Shown one piece after another: positions 18,027-25,885 of a stretch of 39,188 bases of DNA (positions are counted from its first letter, which is position 1; each line of letters opens with the position of its first letter). The notes beneath the pieces are model-generated. The model searched no databases. It saw only the letters and a program-made list of their open reading frames with translations, and was not told the origin of the DNA. Source of the DNA: Fibrobacter sp. (GTDB lineage Bacteria; Fibrobacterota; Fibrobacteria; Fibrobacterales; Fibrobacteraceae); assembly GCA_017959225.1 (NCBI GenBank), contig JAGDBD010000040.1, forward strand, positions 1 through 39,188, given 5' to 3'. The position numbers and the translations under genes were made by a program.

Positions 18027-19379
18027 ATGGCAAGAGAAGGTTTTAAATCCCGCGCAGGTTTTTTGCTGGTTTCTGCGGGCTGCGCCATCGGTATCGGAAA
18101 CGTTTGGAAGTTCCCCTTCCTTGCCGGGCAAAACGGCGGCGGATTCTTTGTTCTGTTCTACATTCTCTTTTTGATTTTGATGGGCGCGCCGGTGCTCACC
18201 ATGGAACTGGCGGTGGGGCGCGCTTCGAGACGTTCTGCGGTTTCGGGCTATAAAACTTTAGAGCCTAAAGGTTCCAAGTGGCATTTGCACGGCTATGTTT
18301 GCTTTATCGGCTGCCTGCTTTTGATGATGTATTACACGACGGTGGCCGGCTGGATGTTCAATTATTTCTGGAAGTTCGTCAACGGTACTTTCGAAAAAAT
18401 CCCGACGTCAGAAGTTTCGCACGTGTTCGAAGCCATGCTTTCGGATCCGAAGCAGGTGGTGGGCTGTATGGCGCTTACCGTGGTGCTCGGTTTTTTGGTG
18501 AATAGCTTTGGCGTTCAAAAAGGTCTTGAAGCGGTCACCAAATGGATGATGCTTGGCCTTTTGATTTTGATCGTGGCCCTTGGCGTGCATAGCGTTCTTT
18601 TGCCGGGTGCAGGCGAAGGCCTTTCTTTTTACCTTGTACCGAGCCTTGAAAATATTGAACATCAGGGATTTGGAAAGGTGATTACCGCTGCGATGAATCA
18701 AGCCTTCTTTACGCTTTCGCTGGGCGTTGCCGCTATGGAAATCTTTGGTTCGTACACATCCGGCAAATATTCGTTAGGCGGAGAAGCGATCCGCATCTGC
18801 ATTTTGGATACTCTCGTGGCTTTGGCTTCGGGGCTGATCATTTTCCCTGCTTGCTTTGCTTATGGAGTTCAGCCGGATGCAGGTCCGAGCCTTATCTTTT
18901 TGACGCTTCCTCGGGTGTTTATGAACATGACCGGAGGCCGCTATTGGGGAGCTGCTTTCTTCCTCTTTATGATTTTTGCCAGTATGTCAACGGTGCTTGC
19001 CGTGTTCGAAAATTTGATGTCTGGATTCTTGGATGATTTCAAATGGACACGTCGCAAAGCGACATTTGTGTGCTTTATCATTGTGCTCATCACTTCGATT
19101 CCTTGCGCCCTCGGTTATAATGTTTGGAGCGATCTGCATCTCATTGGAAATCGGGACGTTCTCGACTCCGAAGATTTTATCGTTTCGAACTTTTTGTTGC
19201 CCTTAGGCTCTTTGGTGTATGTGCTTTTCTGCGTCACCAAGTGGGGTTGGGGTTTTGACAATTACATGGCCGAAGCGAACAAGGGTCAGGGCTTTAAAAT
19301 CCCATATTGGCTCAAGAATTACTTCCGGTTTGTGCTTCCGGTGTTGATCCTCATCATCTTCGTCAACGGGCTTCTTTAA
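18027..19379 (+). CDS. Sodium-dependent transporter, NSS (SNF) family
   Basis: An inner-membrane Na+-coupled symporter for amino acids or related solutes, of the LeuT/MhsT fold. The 450 residues contain about 11 hydrophobic helices, typical of bacterial NSS proteins. Helix 1 carries the unwound Na+/substrate-site motif AGCAIGIGNVWKFPFLAGQNGGG (about residues 17-39), and helix 6 the TLSLGVAAMEIFGSY segment. It is not possible to assign the amino acid transported. GAGG lies 6-7 nt before the ATG. It is cotranscribed with the inositol monophosphatase gene. Confidence 0.94.
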   Translation: MAREGFKSRAGFLLVSAGCAIGIGNVWKFPFLAGQNGGGFFVLFYILFLILMGAPVLTMELAVGRASRRSAVSGYKTLEPKGSKWHLHGYVCFIGCLLLMMYYTTVAGWMFNYFWKFVNGTFEKIPTSEVSHVFEAMLSDPKQVVGCMALTVVLGFLVNSFGVQKGLEAVTKWMMLGLLILIVALGVHSVLLPGAGEGLSFYLVPSLENIEHQGFGKVITAAMNQAFFTLSLGVAAMEIFGSYTSGKYSLGGEAIRICILDTLVALASGLIIFPACFAYGVQPDAGPSLIFLTLPRVFMNMTGGRYWGAAFFLFMIFASMSTVLAVFENLMSGFLDDFKWTRRKATFVCFIIVLITSIPCALGYNVWSDLHLIGNRDVLDSEDFIVSNFLLPLGSLVYVLFCVTKWGWGFDNYMAEANKGQGFKIPYWLKNYFRFVLPVLILIIFVNGLL

Positions 19380-19478
19380 TTTTGGCAATTAGAGCCTTCG
19401 GTGCGCTTTCTATCTTGATTTTAGCGGTCTTTATCCAAGGATTTGTCCCTGTCGAGATCTCTTTGAATAGGCGATTTA

Positions 19479-19484
19479 TATATT
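19479..19484 (+). promoter_or_regulatory. Candidate -10 hexamer for a leaderless mRNA
   Basis: TATATT lies 6 nt before the ATG of the LytTR regulator gene, with TTGAAT 11 bp further upstream, which is too close for an ideal -35. There is no Shine-Dalgarno. If this is the -10 element, transcription would start at or within a base or two of the ATG. The 111 bp before this gene hold nothing else I can identify. Confidence 0.4.
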
Positions 19485-19490
19485 AAAATT

Positions 19491-20258
19491 ATGCTATTCA
19501 AGACTTTGATTGTTGATGATGAACCCTTGGCCCGCATGAGAATGCGCAAGTTGCTTGAACCTTATACGGACTTGGTGGAAATCGCCGGGGAAGCGAGCAC
19601 AGGCGAAGAGGCTGTGGCAAAAATCTGCGAAATTCACCCGGATTTGGTGTTTTTGGACATCCAAATGCCCGATATGACCGGTTTTGACGTGTTGAAAGAA
19701 GTGGGTGAAGACGAAGATCCGCTGATCGTCTTTACGACCGCTTACGATGAATATGCCATAAAAGCCTTTGCCGAAGATACCATCGATTACCTTTTGAAGC
19801 CCATCGAAGAAGAACGTTTAAAAGTGACCATGGATAAAATTCGCCGTTTGGCGAAGGTCTGCTCCGGTGAAATGGATTCCGAACCGGCAATGCAACAGCT
19901 TTTAGACCGAGCTCCGGATTTAAAACAGCCTTATTTGCGCCGTATTCAGGCAAAAATCGGCGACCGCACCATTGTGATTCCCATTGAAAACGTGTTCCGC
20001 TTCCAGAGCGAAGAAAAGTACACTACCGTTTATGCTTCCAATGGAAAATTTATTATCAGCACGCCGCTGGTGGATTTGGAAAAACGTTTGGATCCGGGAC
20101 AGTTCGTGCGGGTGCATCGGGCTCATTTGATTGCGATCGATGCGATTTCGGAATATCAGCGTTTGCCCAACGGGCATTTTACCATCAAATTGCACGATAA
20201 GGATAATTCATCGATTCCGGTTAGCCGAAATTTTGTGAGCAATCTTCATTCCCTATAG
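19491..20258 (+). CDS. LytTR-family response regulator
   Basis: A two-domain transcription regulator of 255 residues: a CheY-like receiver (about 3-120) with phospho-acceptor Asp 56 in LVFLDIQMPDMTG, the acidic pair in VDDEP, the switch Thr in FTTAYDEYA and Lys in YLLKPIEEE; then a LytTR DNA-binding domain (about 150-255) with FRFQSEEKYTTVY, FVRVHRAHLI and IPVSRNF. No histidine kinase gene is adjacent, so it is an orphan in this window. It probably acts as a dimer on paired imperfect 9-bp repeats, as is known for LytTR proteins. A strong terminator follows. Confidence 0.95.
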   Translation: MLFKTLIVDDEPLARMRMRKLLEPYTDLVEIAGEASTGEEAVAKICEIHPDLVFLDIQMPDMTGFDVLKEVGEDEDPLIVFTTAYDEYAIKAFAEDTIDYLLKPIEEERLKVTMDKIRRLAKVCSGEMDSEPAMQQLLDRAPDLKQPYLRRIQAKIGDRTIVIPIENVFRFQSEEKYTTVYASNGKFIISTPLVDLEKRLDPGQFVRVHRAHLIAIDAISEYQRLPNGHFTIKLHDKDNSSIPVSRNFVSNLHSL

Positions 20259-20285
20259 CAACCGTATTCAATTTAAGAAATACAG

Positions 20286-20316
20286 AAAAAAGGCTCGCAG
20301 CGATGCGGGCCTTTTT
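20286..20316 (+). terminator. Rho-independent terminator after the LytTR gene
   Basis: A-rich 5' arm and GGCTCGCA, then a GCGA tetraloop, then TGCGGGCC followed by five T. The stem is about 13 bp with one T-G wobble. It ends the plus-strand LytTR message 28 bp after the stop codon. Confidence 0.88.
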
Positions 20317-20364
20317 GACAGGAAACTGTCATGTAGAGAGGGAGTTTCTGCGCCAACTTTAATA

Positions 20365-20406
20365 AAATTTTGAAGTCCGAGCAAGGCCGGAAAGCCTTCA
20401 AAATTT
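20365..20406 (-). terminator. Inverted repeat downstream of the Rrf2 gene
   Basis: An 11-bp perfect inverted repeat (AAATTTTGAAG at 20365-20375 and CTTCAAAATTT at 20396-20406) with a 20-nt GC-rich spacer that can itself pair weakly (TCCG/CGGA). It lies 13 bp after the stop of the minus-strand Rrf2 gene. On that strand the stem is followed by TATTAAAG, a poor T-tract, so it may be a weak terminator or an RNA-stabilising hairpin. Confidence 0.5.
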
Positions 20407-20418
20407 CTTATTTAGTCG

Positions 20419-20826
20419 TTACCGTTTTTGAATGAGATCGGCAAGAGAAACGCTGTCCAAATAGGAGCTGACGATGTTGTTCAGTTCGGTCCAAAGGGGG
20501 AGCGTTTTGCAGTGGCTTGCATGCTTGCAAGGCTCTGCGTCGTCTTCTAGGCAAGCGACAGGAGCGAGTGTTTCTTCCGTTGCCCGTAAAATGTCTCCCA
20601 CGGCGTAATCCTTGGGAGGTCTGTTCAAACGGTAGCCGCCTGCTTTTCCACGCATGGCTTCTACAAGTCCCGCTTTGGATAAAACGGTCATAATGGCTTC
20701 CACATATTTTTGTGAAATGCCTTGGCGAGATATAATGTCCTTCAGCGGAATAAAATGGTGTTCGTCCTGTTCCGCAAGGTCAATCATGACTCGCAGCGCG
20801 TAACGCCCTCGGGTAGATACGATCAT
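20419..20826 (-). CDS. Rrf2 family transcriptional regulator
   Basis: A 135-residue winged-helix regulator starting MIVSTRGRYALRVMIDLAEQ, the standard Rrf2 N-terminus. I start it at 20826 rather than at the in-frame ATG 54 bp upstream, because the shorter form matches family length and opening. The recognition helix region is ISQKYVEAIMTVLSKAGLV and the wing is RGKAGGYRLNRP. Three cysteines (92, 100, 106; C-x7-C-x5-C) sit where IscR/NsrR-type members bind an Fe-S cluster. It is divergent from the AhpD-like/TauABC operon and borders a large sulfur island. By analogy with CymR of Bacillus, a cysteine-related regulatory role is plausible but inferred. Confidence 0.93.
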   Translation of the reverse strand: MIVSTRGRYALRVMIDLAEQDEHHFIPLKDIISRQGISQKYVEAIMTVLSKAGLVEAMRGKAGGYRLNRPPKDYAVGDILRATEETLAPVACLEDDAEPCKHASHCKTLPLWTELNNIVSSYLDSVSLADLIQKR

Positions 20827-20942
20827 ATAAAGCAATTTAGCATAAAAATTCGACAAAGATGTCGGAAATTTCCAGAGCATATAAAAAAAATTGATAAGGG
20901 GGCATAAAAAGATAATATTGGACGCTCCCTATAAGCTCCGTC

Positions 20943-20951
20943 TATATTTTG
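20943..20951 (+). promoter_or_regulatory. Candidate -10 region for the AhpD-like/Tau operon
   Basis: TATATTTTG about 50 nt before the ATG. It is close to the TAnnTTTG -7 element of FCB-group promoters and to a sigma-70 -10. A GACGCTCCCTATA stretch at 20921-20933 just upstream resembles GACGCCTTCTATA at 24467-24479 before the aminotransferase gene (10 of 13 identical). Confidence 0.4.
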
Positions 20952-20967
20952 CGCAACAAAAATAAGT

Positions 20968-20980
20968 GGTGCGTAACACC
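20968..20980. promoter_or_regulatory. GGTGC-N3-ACACC dyad before the AhpD-like gene
   Basis: GGTGCGTAACACC, a short dyad immediately upstream of the AAAGGAG Shine-Dalgarno of the AhpD-like gene. The same pattern occurs at 28556-28568 (GGTGCAAGACACC), before mccB, and with one arm mismatch at 36026-36038. It could be an operator or a small hairpin at the ribosome-binding site. Confidence 0.35.
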
Positions 20981-20997
20981 AAAGGAGTTCACAGAAT

Positions 20998-21555
20998 ATG
21001 GCAAGAGTCAAGTTTATCGAATCGGTCGAAGAAGCTCAGGGTAAGGCAAAAGAAGCTTACGAAAAGCTCGTTGGCGCAGGCAAAATCACCAATATGAAGC
21101 GCGCTCTGTTGCAGGATTATGCAACTTATGATGCTTTCATGGGCTGGTACACGAGCTGGGCTCGTTTGGTGGAAATCGTCGGTTTGCGTGCTGCAACTGT
21201 TTACGCTCATGCCGTTTCTACGACGAACAGCTGCCAGCTTTGCTCGCTCTTCTTCATTAGCGATTTGAAGGCTTTGGGCATTGACCCGAAGCAGTTTGAA
21301 ACCACGGAACAGGAAGCGATTTTGGTGAAGCTCGCTCACCAGATCGTGAAGGACCCCACTGCAGTTCCGGATTCCTACTTCGAAGATTTGCGCAAGTTCT
21401 ACAACGATTCCGAAATTGTGACGATCGTCGGCTTTGCTGCTCAGATGATTGCAACGAACAATTTCAACTCCGTTTTGAAGATCGATGTGGACCAGCGTTT
21501 GCTCCCGATCAAGGACGAATTCCAACCGGCCACCTGGCGCAAGGATATCAAGTAA
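20998..21555 (+). CDS. Carboxymuconolactone decarboxylase/AhpD-like protein
   Basis: A 185-residue all-helical protein of the AhpD-like superfamily. The active-site cysteine pair is present in HAVSTTNSCQLCSLFF (Cys 79, Cys 82), giving a possible thiol-disulfide or peroxidase-type activity. The His that follows the second Cys in classical AhpD (CxxCxxxH) is replaced by Phe, so the proton-relay arrangement differs. AAGGAG lies about 10 nt before the ATG. The substrate-binding lipoprotein gene starts 2 nt after its stop, so the protein is the first product of a TauABC-type transport operon. Its role there, for example redox handling of the imported compound, is unknown. Confidence 0.82.
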   Translation: MARVKFIESVEEAQGKAKEAYEKLVGAGKITNMKRALLQDYATYDAFMGWYTSWARLVEIVGLRAATVYAHAVSTTNSCQLCSLFFISDLKALGIDPKQFETTEQEAILVKLAHQIVKDPTAVPDSYFEDLRKFYNDSEIVTIVGFAAQMIATNNFNSVLKIDVDQRLLPIKDEFQPATWRKDIK

Positions 21556-21556
21556 T

Positions 21557-22579
21557 ATGAATGCGAATTTCAAAATCTTTTTGACGGCACTTGTTGCCTT
21601 TGGATTTGCCCTGATCACAGGAGCCTGTGACGGTGAAAAAAAGGAAACCTCCAAGTACAAGTTCGGAACGGTAGAACTTCCCGTTTTGGACGGTGCTTTG
21701 TGCGGCATTCCCTTCTTTGTTGCAAAAGAAAAGGGCTTCTTTGAAGAAGAAGGCTTTGATGTCAAGCTGATCGCTGCCGATGGAGAAACTCGAAAGCTCG
21801 GTCTTAGCAAAGGAACGTATCCTTTGACGAATTCGGACTTCCAGTTCTTCCAGGCGATTGAAAATGGCGTGGACATTAAAATTGTGGACGGTATCCATAT
21901 CGGCTGCATTAAGGTCCTTGTCAAAAAAGGCTCGTCGATTGCGAAAGCTTCCGATTTGAAGGGTAAAAAGATCGCTGTGGACGAAATCGGCGGAACTCCG
22001 CATCAGGCAGTAAGCCTTTGGCTCTCTGTGGGTGGCGTTTCGACAAAGCCGGAAGATGGCGAAGTCCAGTTCCTGCCTTATGCAGACGGAAACCTTGCCT
22101 TGGAAGCTTTGGAACAGGGCCAGATCGATGCTGCTGCCATTTGGGATCCGCTGGCAACGTCTTATGAAAAGAGCGGAAAAGCAGATGTGATCATGGATGT
22201 GGCGACAGATCCGGTCTTTGACGGTCGTTACTGCTGCTTCATTTATGTTTCGGCAAAGATCCTCCATGAAAATCCGGAAAAGATCGCTGCTCTTCTCCGC
22301 GCCATTCACAAGGCGGAAGCTTGGATTGCGGATCATCCGGAAGAAGCTGTGGACATCACGGCAGAAGGCAAGTATTCCGAAATCGAAGACAAGGCTTTGG
22401 CTGTTGAACTCGTGAAAGCTTATGTGTACACGTCTCAGGAACAGCAGAAAAAGCTTGGCCGCGATGTGAAAAGCGACTTGCGTTACTTCAGTGAAAAACT
22501 GCACCAGATCGGCTATTTGACAAAAGAACCGGATCAATTTGTGAAGGACCTTTTCGAAGAAGTAAACTTGAGTAAGTAA
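21557..22579 (+). CDS. ABC transporter substrate-binding lipoprotein (NMT1/TauA-like)
   Basis: A 340-residue periplasmic solute-binding lipoprotein with lipobox ITGAC (Cys 24). The mature part follows the NMT1/SsuA/TauA fold: GIPFFVAKEKGFFEEEGFDVKL, KGTYPLTNSDFQFFQAIENGVDIKIVDG, LKGKKIAVDEIGGTPHQAV and QIDAAAIWDP. Members bind sulfonates, nitrate, bicarbonate or thiamine precursors; the sulfur-gene context favours a sulfur compound. The start at 21557 gives the signal peptide; a longer in-frame ORF upstream lies inside the preceding gene. The stop of the AhpD-like gene is one base away. A perfect 9-bp hairpin follows the gene. Confidence 0.93.
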   Translation: MNANFKIFLTALVAFGFALITGACDGEKKETSKYKFGTVELPVLDGALCGIPFFVAKEKGFFEEEGFDVKLIAADGETRKLGLSKGTYPLTNSDFQFFQAIENGVDIKIVDGIHIGCIKVLVKKGSSIAKASDLKGKKIAVDEIGGTPHQAVSLWLSVGGVSTKPEDGEVQFLPYADGNLALEALEQGQIDAAAIWDPLATSYEKSGKADVIMDVATDPVFDGRYCCFIYVSAKILHENPEKIAALLRAIHKAEAWIADHPEEAVDITAEGKYSEIEDKALAVELVKAYVYTSQEQQKKLGRDVKSDLRYFSEKLHQIGYLTKEPDQFVKDLFEEVNLSK

Positions 22580-22595
22580 AGCTTGGGTATTTTAC

Positions 22596-22617
22596 AAAGC
22601 GCCCGAAAGGGCGCTTT
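22596..22617 (+). terminator. Hairpin between binding-protein and permease genes
   Basis: AAAGCGCCC-GAAA-GGGCGCTTT, a perfect 9-bp stem with a GNRA-type tetraloop, 16 nt after the binding-protein stop. It is followed by CCATTTGT, a poor T-tract. It is better read as a partial terminator or 3'-end stabiliser that raises binding-protein mRNA over permease mRNA, as in many ABC operons. Confidence 0.6.
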
Positions 22618-22638
22618 CCATTTGTAGGCAAAAAGAAT

Positions 22639-23583
22639 ATGATTCAAACGATTTTAGGTTTTGCAATTGCATTTTTAACGAATCTGTTGTTTCCGCAGAT
22701 TGCCGATGGCGTTCGTTTGAAAACAGTATTGCTTGGAAATATAAGCGTGGATGGAAACACGGCGTATCGGGCCGTTCTGATTTTATTGATTGTGTTTTAT
22801 GTGGTGAAAGCGTTTCGTTCGAAATGGAAAAAGGATTCCCGTTCCCAATTCCGTTTTGCGGTAGGAATTGCCCTTGCGCTGTGGGATATTTTGGGAACAA
22901 AGCTCCGTATTTTGCCGCAGCCTTTTTTTCCTGGTCCGGCTGTCATCATGGGCGCTTTTTTGGAAGACGGTCCTTTTATTTGGCAAAATACCCTTTATTC
23001 TTTGCGACTTTTTTTTGCAGGATTTTCGGCGGGTGTGTTAAGCGGAATAGTGACGGGAGTGCTGATCGGATGGTTTCCGAAAGTGCGTTATTGGTTGACG
23101 CCGGTGTTAAATATTAGCGGTGTGATTCCGGCAGTGGCGTGGATGCCTTTTGCGTTGACGCTTTTCCCGACTTCTTTTTCGGCAGCGACTTTTTTGATTG
23201 CCGTTTGCTCTTGGTTCCCTGTGGCGACCATGACTGCGGAAGGTGTGCAAAGTACGCCCAAGTCCCATTTTGAAGTTGTTCGAACTTTTGGCGCAAAAGG
23301 CTTGTATCAGGTTTTGCACGTGGCGATTCCCCATTCCATGCCGCAGATATTTACAGGTGTAACGACTGCGGCTGCATTCAGCTTTACCACGTTAGTGATG
23401 GCGGAAATGATGGGACAGCCTGGCGGCCTTGGCTATTACATCAATACGTCAAAAGTTTGGAGCGCCTATTATAAAGTCTTTGCAGCGATTATTGTAATGG
23501 CGATTCTTTTTAGTCTGATATTAAAAACGGTGGGTGCCATTCAAGGATATGTTCTGCGTTGGCAGAAAGGCGTGGTGAGGTAA
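22639..23583 (+). CDS. ABC transporter permease (TauC/SsuC-like)
   Basis: A 314-residue inner-membrane permease of the BPD_transp_1 superfamily. Hydrophobic helices are spread along the protein, and the EAA loop that contacts the ATPase is VVRTFGAKGLYQVLHVAIPHSMPQI (about residues 213-237), followed by GLGYYI, typical of TauC/SsuC. The N-terminus has two extra hydrophobic segments (about 1-20 and 40-55) not usual in SsuC. The start codon has only a weak TAGG upstream. The gene is followed 1 nt later by the ATPase. It transports the ligand of the upstream binding protein. Confidence 0.92.
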   Translation: MIQTILGFAIAFLTNLLFPQIADGVRLKTVLLGNISVDGNTAYRAVLILLIVFYVVKAFRSKWKKDSRSQFRFAVGIALALWDILGTKLRILPQPFFPGPAVIMGAFLEDGPFIWQNTLYSLRLFFAGFSAGVLSGIVTGVLIGWFPKVRYWLTPVLNISGVIPAVAWMPFALTLFPTSFSAATFLIAVCSWFPVATMTAEGVQSTPKSHFEVVRTFGAKGLYQVLHVAIPHSMPQIFTGVTTAAAFSFTTLVMAEMMGQPGGLGYYINTSKVWSAYYKVFAAIIVMAILFSLILKTVGAIQGYVLRWQKGVVR

Positions 23584-23584
23584 A

Positions 23585-24382
23585 ATGAAAACGAATTCGG
23601 AAAAAATCCTTTCGATCCAGAATGTGCAGCGTTTTTTTACCGATGAACAGACAGGGCGTTCCAAGCAGGTTCTAAAGGATATTTGTTTAGATGTGTACCG
23701 CGGAGAATTCGTTTCGATTTTAGGATCGTCGGGCTGCGGAAAGACGACTCTTTTGCGAATGATTGCGGGCCTTGATGCGGTTTCGTTTGGCGGTTCTATG
23801 GAACTGGATGGAGCGCCGATTCATGGAACAGATCCGAAACGCGGATATGTGTTCCAGCAAGGCTGTCTTTTTCCTTGGCTGACCGTGGAACAGAACATTG
23901 CGACGGGACTCAAAGTGCGCAAGGTTTTTAAAAGAGATCAAAATCGCATTCAGGAATTTATCGATAAGATCGGGCTTACAGGATTTGAAAAAAGTTTTCC
24001 GCATCAAATCAGCGGTGGTATGGCGCAACGCGTGTCCATTGCGCGGGCGCTGATCAACGATCCGGAAGTTCTTTTGCTAGATGAACCTATGGGTGCTTTG
24101 GATTCCTTTACGCGGACAGATATTCAGAACATGCTTTTGGATCTTCGACGGGAACGCAACACTACGATGATCCTTGTGACCCATGATATTGACGAAGCCC
24201 TTTATCTTTCGGATAGAATTGTCATTATGACGCCCCGTCCTGGGCGCATCAGTGAAGTGCTTGAAATCAAAGATGATTTTCCGAGGGATCGTGGATCTGC
24301 GCATTTTTTGGAACTCCGCAGAAATATTTTGGAAAGATTTGATTTGGCAAGATCTAGCCCCGCTCCAGAATATGTGATTTAA
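23585..24382 (+). CDS. ABC transporter ATP-binding protein (TauB/SsuB-like)
   Basis: A 265-residue ATPase. Walker A is GSSGCGKT (about 47-54), the Q-loop is YVFQQGCLFPWLTV, the signature is ISGGMAQRVSIARAL, Walker B is EVLLLDEPMGALD and the H-loop is LVTHDIDEAL. The order and LFPWLTV wording are typical of the nitrate/sulfonate/taurine class. The ATG is 1 nt after the permease TAA, with GTGAGG upstream. It completes the importer encoded from 21557. Energises uptake at the cytoplasmic face. Confidence 0.95.
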   Translation: MKTNSEKILSIQNVQRFFTDEQTGRSKQVLKDICLDVYRGEFVSILGSSGCGKTTLLRMIAGLDAVSFGGSMELDGAPIHGTDPKRGYVFQQGCLFPWLTVEQNIATGLKVRKVFKRDQNRIQEFIDKIGLTGFEKSFPHQISGGMAQRVSIARALINDPEVLLLDEPMGALDSFTRTDIQNMLLDLRRERNTTMILVTHDIDEALYLSDRIVIMTPRPGRISEVLEIKDDFPRDRGSAHFLELRRNILERFDLARSSPAPEYVI

Positions 24383-24408
24383 TTTGTACGAAATATTTTG
24401 TTTGTGAT

Positions 24409-24435
24409 CCTGTGATAAGAAAAAACGATAACAGG
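24409..24435. promoter_or_regulatory. Imperfect palindrome CCTGTGAT-N11-ATAACAGG
   Basis: A 7-of-8 inverted repeat about 80-105 bp before the aminotransferase ATG. It has no T-tract, so it is not a convincing terminator for the ABC operon. It lies upstream of the LysR-type box and could be a second operator. Confidence 0.3.
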
Positions 24436-24450
24436 GTCTAAATATTATGT

Positions 24451-24467
24451 ATTAGCCGGTGTAATAG
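24451..24467. promoter_or_regulatory. Candidate LysR-type box upstream of aminotransferase operon
   Basis: ATTAGCCGGTGTAATAG, 13 of 17 identical to the box at 28584-28600 before mccB. The core TTAGCCGGTGTAA fits the T-N11-A pattern of LysR-type regulators, and it overlaps the expected -35 position of the TATATTTG promoter just downstream. A LysR gene lies in the mccB operon. Confidence 0.45.
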
Positions 24468-24475
24468 ACGCCTTC

Positions 24476-24483
24476 TATATTTG
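24476..24483 (+). promoter_or_regulatory. Candidate promoter element TATATTTG
   Basis: TATATTTG matches the TAnnTTTG -7 consensus of FCB-group promoters. It lies 31 bp before the aminotransferase ATG, giving a leader of about 25 nt that includes CCGGAGAA, a usable Shine-Dalgarno. Confidence 0.5.
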
Positions 24484-24514
24484 GCTTGTCAAACAAAAAC
24501 CGGAGAATTACAGA

Positions 24515-25876
24515 ATGTCTAACGCAAATATTTCGAGTCAGGACTTACCCCTGAGTTCTTACGAAAAAGCTCGTAAGTACAATCTTTTTTCTTTTGCGAA
24601 TGCACCGCACAAAGACTATAAACCGTTCTTTGTAGACCACGCAGATGGCGTATATGTTTACGATGGAGAAGGTAAACAGTATATCGACATCGCATCGGAA
24701 CTTGTGAATGTGAATATCGGTTTTAACAACCGTCACATTATTGAAGCGGTGCAAAAACAAGTAGAGCGCCTTGCCTATATCGCACCGCGTCACGCTTTTG
24801 CCGAAGCTGGAGAACTTTCGGAACTTTTGATTGAAAAAATTGCACCGAAGAATATGAAAAAGGTGCTGTTTACGTTGGGCGGTTCTGAAGCGAATGAATT
24901 CGCTATCCGCTTTGTAAAGGCTTTTACGGGTCGTGATAAAATCTTTTCCAAGTATGAATCTTATCACGGCAGCACTTACGGCGCATCGAGCTTGACAGGC
25001 GAAAGTGAACGCGCTTCGCTTTTCCCGACAATTCCTGGATTTATCAAGTATCCTGCACCCCATCTTTACGGATATGATATTAAATTCAAATCCGAAGAAG
25101 AAGCTACGGCGCACTTCCTTTCCCGCTTGGAATATCAGATTCAGCAGGAATGCCCGGAAACGGTAGCAGCCATTTTCATTGAATCGGTCACCGGTTCTAA
25201 CGGCGTTTATCTGTATCCGAAGGGATATTTGCAAGGTGTTCGAAAAATCTGCGACAAGTATGGAATTTTGCTTGTTTGCGATGAAGTCATGAGCGGTTTC
25301 TTGCGCACGGGTGAATGGTTTGCTTGCCAGAATGATGGCGTAGAACCGGATCTGATTACTTTTGCAAAGGGTGTGAATAGCGCTTATGCACCTCTCGGAG
25401 GTGTGTTGATCAGTGAAAAAATCGCTGATTATTACGAACAGAATGCGTTTACTGCTGGATTGACTTATAACGCACACCCGCTGGGAGTGGCCGCTGCGAT
25501 TGCTTGCATCGAAGAATATTTCCGTTTGGATGTCAAGTCCAATGTGAAAAAATTGGAACCTGTTTTAAAGCGTAAACTGGCCGAACTTAAAGAAAAGCAT
25601 CCGTCTGTAGGCGATGTCCGTTCCGTGGGCCTTTTCGGAGCGATTGAATTCAGCTATAGCAAAGATCACAAGGATGTCATTCGCAAGAACGCTGCGGGAG
25701 AACCGTTCCTTGGCAACTTGATTGCAAAACTGCGCAACGAATACGGCATCCTCACAATGGGCGGCGGATCAACAATCCTTGTAGCGCCTCCGCTGATTAT
25801 TACGGAACAGCAGATCGATGAAATCTTTGCCCGTTTAGATAAAGCAATTGCGGAATACGCAGACGGCTTGGTATAA
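24515..25876 (+). CDS. Class III PLP aminotransferase
   Basis: A 453-residue fold-type I aminotransferase. Family motifs are GGSEANEFAIRF (phosphate site), SYHGSTYGASSLTG, the catalytic lysine in TFAKGVNSAYAPLGG (Lys 285) and LTYNAHPLGVAAA. The N-terminal wording (YIDIASELVNVNIGFNNRHIIEAV, RLAYIAPRHAF) recalls taurine-pyruvate and omega-amino-acid aminotransferases, though substrate cannot be fixed by eye. It is the first gene of an operon with an O-acetylhomoserine sulfhydrylase-like enzyme 9 bp downstream. It lies directly after a TauABC-type importer, so an amino-sulfonate or similar substrate is one hypothesis. CCGGAGAA precedes the ATG. Confidence 0.88.
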   Translation: MSNANISSQDLPLSSYEKARKYNLFSFANAPHKDYKPFFVDHADGVYVYDGEGKQYIDIASELVNVNIGFNNRHIIEAVQKQVERLAYIAPRHAFAEAGELSELLIEKIAPKNMKKVLFTLGGSEANEFAIRFVKAFTGRDKIFSKYESYHGSTYGASSLTGESERASLFPTIPGFIKYPAPHLYGYDIKFKSEEEATAHFLSRLEYQIQQECPETVAAIFIESVTGSNGVYLYPKGYLQGVRKICDKYGILLVCDEVMSGFLRTGEWFACQNDGVEPDLITFAKGVNSAYAPLGGVLISEKIADYYEQNAFTAGLTYNAHPLGVAAAIACIEEYFRLDVKSNVKKLEPVLKRKLAELKEKHPSVGDVRSVGLFGAIEFSYSKDHKDVIRKNAAGEPFLGNLIAKLRNEYGILTMGGGSTILVAPPLIITEQQIDEIFARLDKAIAEYADGLV

Positions 25877-25885
25877 GGAGACAAA

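Noticed and set aside
24545..25477. A 310-codon minus-strand frame opposite the aminotransferase
   Set aside because: Same shadow effect; no Shine-Dalgarno, no domain, and the plus-strand protein is complete.
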